Positions 55,201-61,200 of a DNA stretch of 64,000 nucleotides are shown here, one piece after another (the first letter of the stretch is position 1; each line of letters begins with the position of its first letter). The DNA comes from Phalacrocorax aristotelis (taxonomy: Eukaryota > Chordata > Aves > Suliformes > Phalacrocoracidae). The DNA lies in assembly GCF_949628215.1 (NCBI RefSeq), contig NC_134311.1, positions 13,950,582-14,014,581 of the forward strand, read 5' to 3'. Below the pieces are notes generated by a model that did not search any database, had not been told where the DNA came from, and worked only from the letters and a program-made list of their open reading frames with translations. The translations under genes were made by a program, and so were the position numbers.

Positions 55201-58200
55201 TGAATTCATACCTCACTGCCAGTATATTGCCAGGCATATGAGCAGGCCCATGAGAAGTCAGTCACTGACTAAACAGAAAAGCAGATTAACTTCAACACTA
55301 AATGCAAAACGCATTCTGTACATGGGTCAACACTTCACCAAGGTAAAGTCAATATAGGAGGAAAAGCCAATTTAGTAAATGAGTTTTTACTAAAATATTA
55401 TATTATAAATAAAAATATATAAATTATAAAAATATATCACTGATATATTTTTACATATAGGAACAAGAGTTCCTTTTTTAACAGGTTACACAGTCACTTT
55501 TGGATCCTGGAAAAACAGACATTGCTATTCCTGTAAAGAATTATCACATCTCTGCAGAAAGAGGTTATGATGGTTAGAGAAAGTATGCCATGAAAAAGTA
55601 ATTTTGATCAATAGATGTACTGCAGTTAATCATTCTTATTTACATAAGAAAGCTGAACTATTATCTAGCTAAAAATTCACAAGTTCTCTTCTGGGTTTAA
55701 TGAGTTTCTAAAATTCTTTTGCCTCCCCTTTTCACAGGGCATTTTGTCTTGATTTTGTATTTATGCAGAACATCAACCACCAAGAACCTTTCTTTCCCTG
55801 TCCTTTTTGTTGTTCTCATACAAACTTGTTCCCCTGCTGTTAAGAAATCCACAATGCAAGAGAAATAGAAAAGCATACTCACACTGCTTTACACATAAAG
55901 TACCATTAAAGTCTACGAACAGAATTTCGATATGCAGCTGTACGTCCTAATAGGTAGGACATCTCACTTAATCAAATCAGAAATCAAGGGTATAAAAAAG
56001 CAGAAACTATGTCAATTTTAAGAATGAAATAGCTATGCTGCTTCCTAGCTAGTATTCCCTTTAAAAAGGTTGCTCACTTGTTCGTTCCACAATACCACTT
56101 AGAAGAAAATGGGTTCTTGTGGAGCAAACAAGTGAACAACCCAACAGAATTACCTAGGAATTTATGAAATGGTGTCAATATAGCTGTTTTTATTTTAAGC
56201 ACATCTATTAACAGTCCTTTCACAGGTACTGAGGTAATAAGAAACTATATAGTGATCAACAGTAATTAAACATAAGCTTTATCCTTTATTTTGAACAGAC
56301 CAGAAAACTAAAACAATTTTTACAAGACTCCTTGAAAAGAATCGCATACTTCAGACGTAACGAGTCAAACTACAACTAAAGAAACAGAACCCTTAAAAGA
56401 AAAGGGTTTAAAATGTAAGAAAAATGTAATTTAGAAGTCACGGAAGACCTTGTCAAAAATACGGTTTTAGCCCAAGGACTGTAGAGAAGTGGATTTGTTA
56501 GCAACTCATGGAGATTCTTATCAACTGTTAAATTAAATATCCTGTTTAGAATATCAGTGCTTCAGACTGTGGAACAGTGCTAATCTCTGTGTGGTCTCAC
56601 ATTCCTGCCCAGAGAAAAGTGACCTCAGGAAACTGGCTGCTACCAACTATTACCATCCTGCACATCAGTAAACTACATCTGAAAAAGCTACACTATAAAG
56701 CCAGGATCATCTTGCCCTGTCCAGAACATGGAAGAAAAGGAATACCTACATGGTCTTTTCCTCCGCTAGCCACTCATTACTGACCACTGCTCTGTAATGG
56801 TATATGAAGCATTCTTTTGAAGTACCTTTTGGCTTCTTCCGAGGCCTTGATGGCTTCTTTTCCTTTTGCTTCTGGCTTTTAATAGTTTTTTGCTTCCTCT
56901 TTTCCTCATCTGCTAAGACCTTCTCAAGCAACTGGGCAAAGAATTCAAAATCAAAGGGCCGCTTCTCTTCTATCAGATTACAGCAAAGAAATAGAAAATG
57001 TTTCAAAGTTGATAATTTTTTCAAGTTTCTGCTTTGTAAAATAATCAGTAGTACATGTTATGATAATAAAAAGCAAAGGCTATAAAAATTTAAAGAGATA
57101 ATTGTTTTTTGAAAATACTTTCTGCACCACTTGAACTGGGACTAGAGTTGACATTATAGTAGAGTTGGATTACAGTAGCTTGGTTTTAAAAAACAAATAG
57201 TAAAAAGGTTACAGTACTTACTAGTTTAGAAAAATTAAGAAGTGACAAATACATGAATAGTACCATAGTATCAAATAACATATTAAGATGCTGTTCTAGG
57301 ACTTACGTAGCTCATTCAAATAACACGCAAAGCCTTTAAGGATTCTCAAAGCAATTTACAATAAGTAACTGTGCCAGAAATTCCCATGAATCAGAATAAT
57401 CTTCAACTGAATATGTAGGAAAATTTATATTAATCTCATTTATCAGATATATGGTAAAGCCAGAAATTAAACCTAATGATCTTTACTGTGTACCATGCTT
57501 GTTGTAAAAACCTAAGTTTTTACTTAGAAACCCCGGTTTCTGAACTCACCTATGAGCAAAACCTTTTTCTCATAATTAATTCAAGCAAGGAAAAGCACAA
57601 AAATTGCCATGAAAAAAGATGACTACCATTTAATGATTCATTGTAGGGTGAGGTACATTTACTTTACTTACTGAAAGCTTTGTCTATCCTCCATCCATTA
57701 GCTTTTTCCTCACGTTTGAACTTGTTCTAAAAGCAAAGGTATATTTGTCTTTTTTAGTAAGAACAAAATGCAACAGTATATTGTACAAAATGGCAGATCA
57801 AGATCAACATTCTCCAATGCAACAAAATTTTCCACCAACTAAAGTTGTTAAAACTTAGAAGCACACTCACAGAACACAAGTTTGTAATTAATTTTAAAAT
57901 ATAAAATGTCACCAATAAATATCACCAGTCATAATTTTTTATTATTTTCAACATCTTTGTCAGTACTTCCAATCTAAGCAGGGCTTGAAATACTGATTTT
58001 CCCAGCTGGGTACCATGAAAGAGGCAACACAGAAGACCCCCACCAAATATCTAGTTATGCTTAGCAGTATTCTTCAGTTAAAATAAAATTGAGATAAACT
58101 GTGCCTAGATACGCTATATTTACTAGATATGTTGATAGGAATTCAACACAGCATATTAATGTTTCAGATACTTACTACCTCTTGGAAACAGGTATTAAAA

Positions 58201-61200
58201 AAAGCATTGCTACAGAGCCAGTTAGCATCAAAATTATCAATACTAATAGAGGAAGCATAGGAATAGCAAATGAGAAACAGAAAAGTGAAAACACACATTT
58301 AATTGCTTTAAGTGCTTTCATTTTTACCTTAATTTCTGCTCTGGCTCTATGAGGAAACAGCCGTCCAATCAAGGAGAAGTCTGTTCCTACCATACTGATA
58401 GCTAAAAAGAACATGTCTGTTTCTGGACGGGAAAAGAGATACACACACTTCAGTATTTAGTTAATCATCCTTCTTGCTATCTAAAATAAAAACACCTTTC
58501 AAGCTTAAAGCTATCTATCTCATTGCATTAAGATTATCTACTGTGGCTGCAGGTTTGGCTGGGCCAGAACATATGTGTTATTTTACCTAAGTACCTCTAA
58601 TAACATTTGCTGAATGAACTGTCTAATCTACTATAAAACTGCAGAATGTAGAATACGTTTTGTAAAACTAGTAAATCACAGCTAACCCACTCCAAATTGC
58701 CAATGTTCATTTTTATTATGAACACAACCACAAACAGAAATCAGAAAAAAGCGTGTGTAAAAATACCATCTCCATTATTATTTGTTAACAGAAAAAGAGT
58801 GCGTTCCAGAAGCAGCATAGTGAATTCTGAAGCTAATTTTCCATCTATGATTGTAAAAAACACTTCCAATTGTAAAAAGTCTTGCACAACATTGTCTGCC
58901 TAGAGATAATGATCTATTCACAGTAGGTGTAATAAAAAAACCCCAACCCACTCACTCATAAAAACACAGCTGTCCACGTGCACCGAAATACAGCCCACAC
59001 AGAGATGCCTTATAGAATTTATTCCTGCCCATGCTGGAAGAATCAAGCAAAGAAGCTGTTAAGAAGTGCTAACATTTCCATATAGAGCTCAAATATCCGG
59101 ACAGTATAATCCAAAACTACACTTTTGATAAGGCAGACAGCATCTACATGTTCATGACAGAAAACATTCACAGGTAGCCTGCATATCATAAGGCACTGGA
59201 TTTTTTAAACATGCCAATTTTCACAGTAAATATCAGACCTCTGCTGTTCTAAGAGCTTGAAGGTTAAGACTACATCACACATTAGTAGATCCCTTTACTC
59301 CATTGGAAATAAAAATTGTTGAGTACAAAACAGAGATGGGAAACTAAGATTCTTCTGCAGACTCAAACCTTGAAACAAACAAACAAAAAATACTCACCTT
59401 TATTTGACCATGGTTTTGTGTAAAAACTTTTCCTGAAGCTGGAATATGTAGTTGTAGAGCCACGCTCAAAGATGGGATCATTTTCTTCTACAACACATGG
59501 ACCTTTTGTTCTTAGAACTTCTACAGTTAAACTGGAAAAGCAAACACACAAAGATACTCATCTGGAAGTATTGCTAACAAGACACATAGTAAATGTTTAT
59601 AAGCCAGCCATTCAGATTTTTCCTGACATAAATCAGAGTTTGTACCATAATCAGGTGTAATAACTATATTAACATGTATTTTAATAGAGACACACAGCAA
59701 GAAATCATTAACCTACTCAACCTGTGCAAGTAAATTTGCTTTTCCCTTTCTAGAAGTTATAGTACAGACAGAAATAAATATCTTAAAAAAAAAAATTGTC
59801 TTTTTAACATTCTAGAAAATTATTTTGCAAAACCACAAGAGCCTCTCCATATCCTTTTAAAGTACTTTCAAATTCCTTTACCAGGACTGCTCTAGCCTTA
59901 CCTTGGCCTAAGTCTCAGGCTAATAATACATTTGGGGAACTTAATAATTTGGTAATCTAATACTTTAAAAAGTAATCTTCTAAGCAAAGTTACTGAAAAC
60001 ACTGACAGCTGAATAAAGCAGCAATATGCAAGATGCAAAGCTGGAGCAGATCATACTGACAACTGAGTAACAGTAAACAGACAGATGCAACAGTGAGAAA
60101 CAAAGTTAAATAGAAGAAATTTCGAAGTTTGACAAATATTCAGCATTCATTCACTGTAATGAAATATGACATCCTCCTCTCTATCTCCTTCTCCAAAAAG
60201 CTTTCTCACAGAAAAAGTTTGCCACTACTGAGATGCAGATAACTGCTGCTCGTATTTTGCCACATATTTGCACTGTTCTCTAAGTTAGGATAGCTCAACT
60301 CTCAACACATAAATACACTCATGTTTCTCCCTGTCTGACGTAACTGTTCTCTATTCACAAACCAACCAGCAGTGTAATATATATAGTTATTGAGTCAGGT
60401 ACAGAATTTGTTACCTTTCTTCATCCAGAATAATTGAACCATCTTCTGCTACTTTCACACGAGGGACTAGGAGTGGACCGTCCAGACTCTCCTCCCCATT
60501 CTCTGCTTCTTCCTCCTCCTCTTCTGCTTCATGATCAGGAGTGCTTTTCTCTTCCTGCCTACAATTTTAAGAGACCAAGCAAAAAATATTACTTTTGTTA
60601 GTTTCTTGAGTTCCTGCTCTGTATGCCAGATGTTCAACAATTTAATGAACCACACAGCAATGCAACCCACCAGCAAGTTAGTCAACATCTGAACTCTGGA
60701 ATCTGCTTTTCATTCTATTGTAAAACGGGCAAATCCAACACTGTAATATTGAAAGCAAAATGCTCTTTAACCACCCTCCCTTCCCAAATTACAATTTGGC
60801 TACAAATAAGGGCTGTGACACTGAAACAGTAAAAATAAAAACATACCTACAGTGCTAGTATTACCATAGAAACATGGGTTTTTTTCCAACATCAGAAAAC
60901 TTTTTGACTATAAGTACTTCCATCACCAAGACTTACTCTTTCATTTGACCCAGTGCAGAATTTTTTTCTGTTCTCTTTTCTTCTGCCAGTGAAGACCTAG
61001 AATTTTATAAAAAGTTAGAGATGTTTGTATAGATACATTCATGCTTCATTCCACAAAACCTGCTTTTAGTGAATGATGGACAAAGAAACACAAAGCTTCT
61101 TTTCAATTCTTTGTATCACATCTAGATTTGAGCCTAACTGAACAACCACCACTGCTTAATGAATTTTGCCTTTTTTTCTTTAATACGCAAGGACAAAAGA

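Larger units (their letters stand above)
56970..60414. other. BDP1: BDP1 introns 5 to 8
   Basis: Outside exons 6-8 the introns (0.6-1.0 kb each) are AT-rich with no recognised gene or repeat. The plus-strand frame at 58101-58352 overlaps exon 7 antisense and is a shadow. Confidence 0.6.
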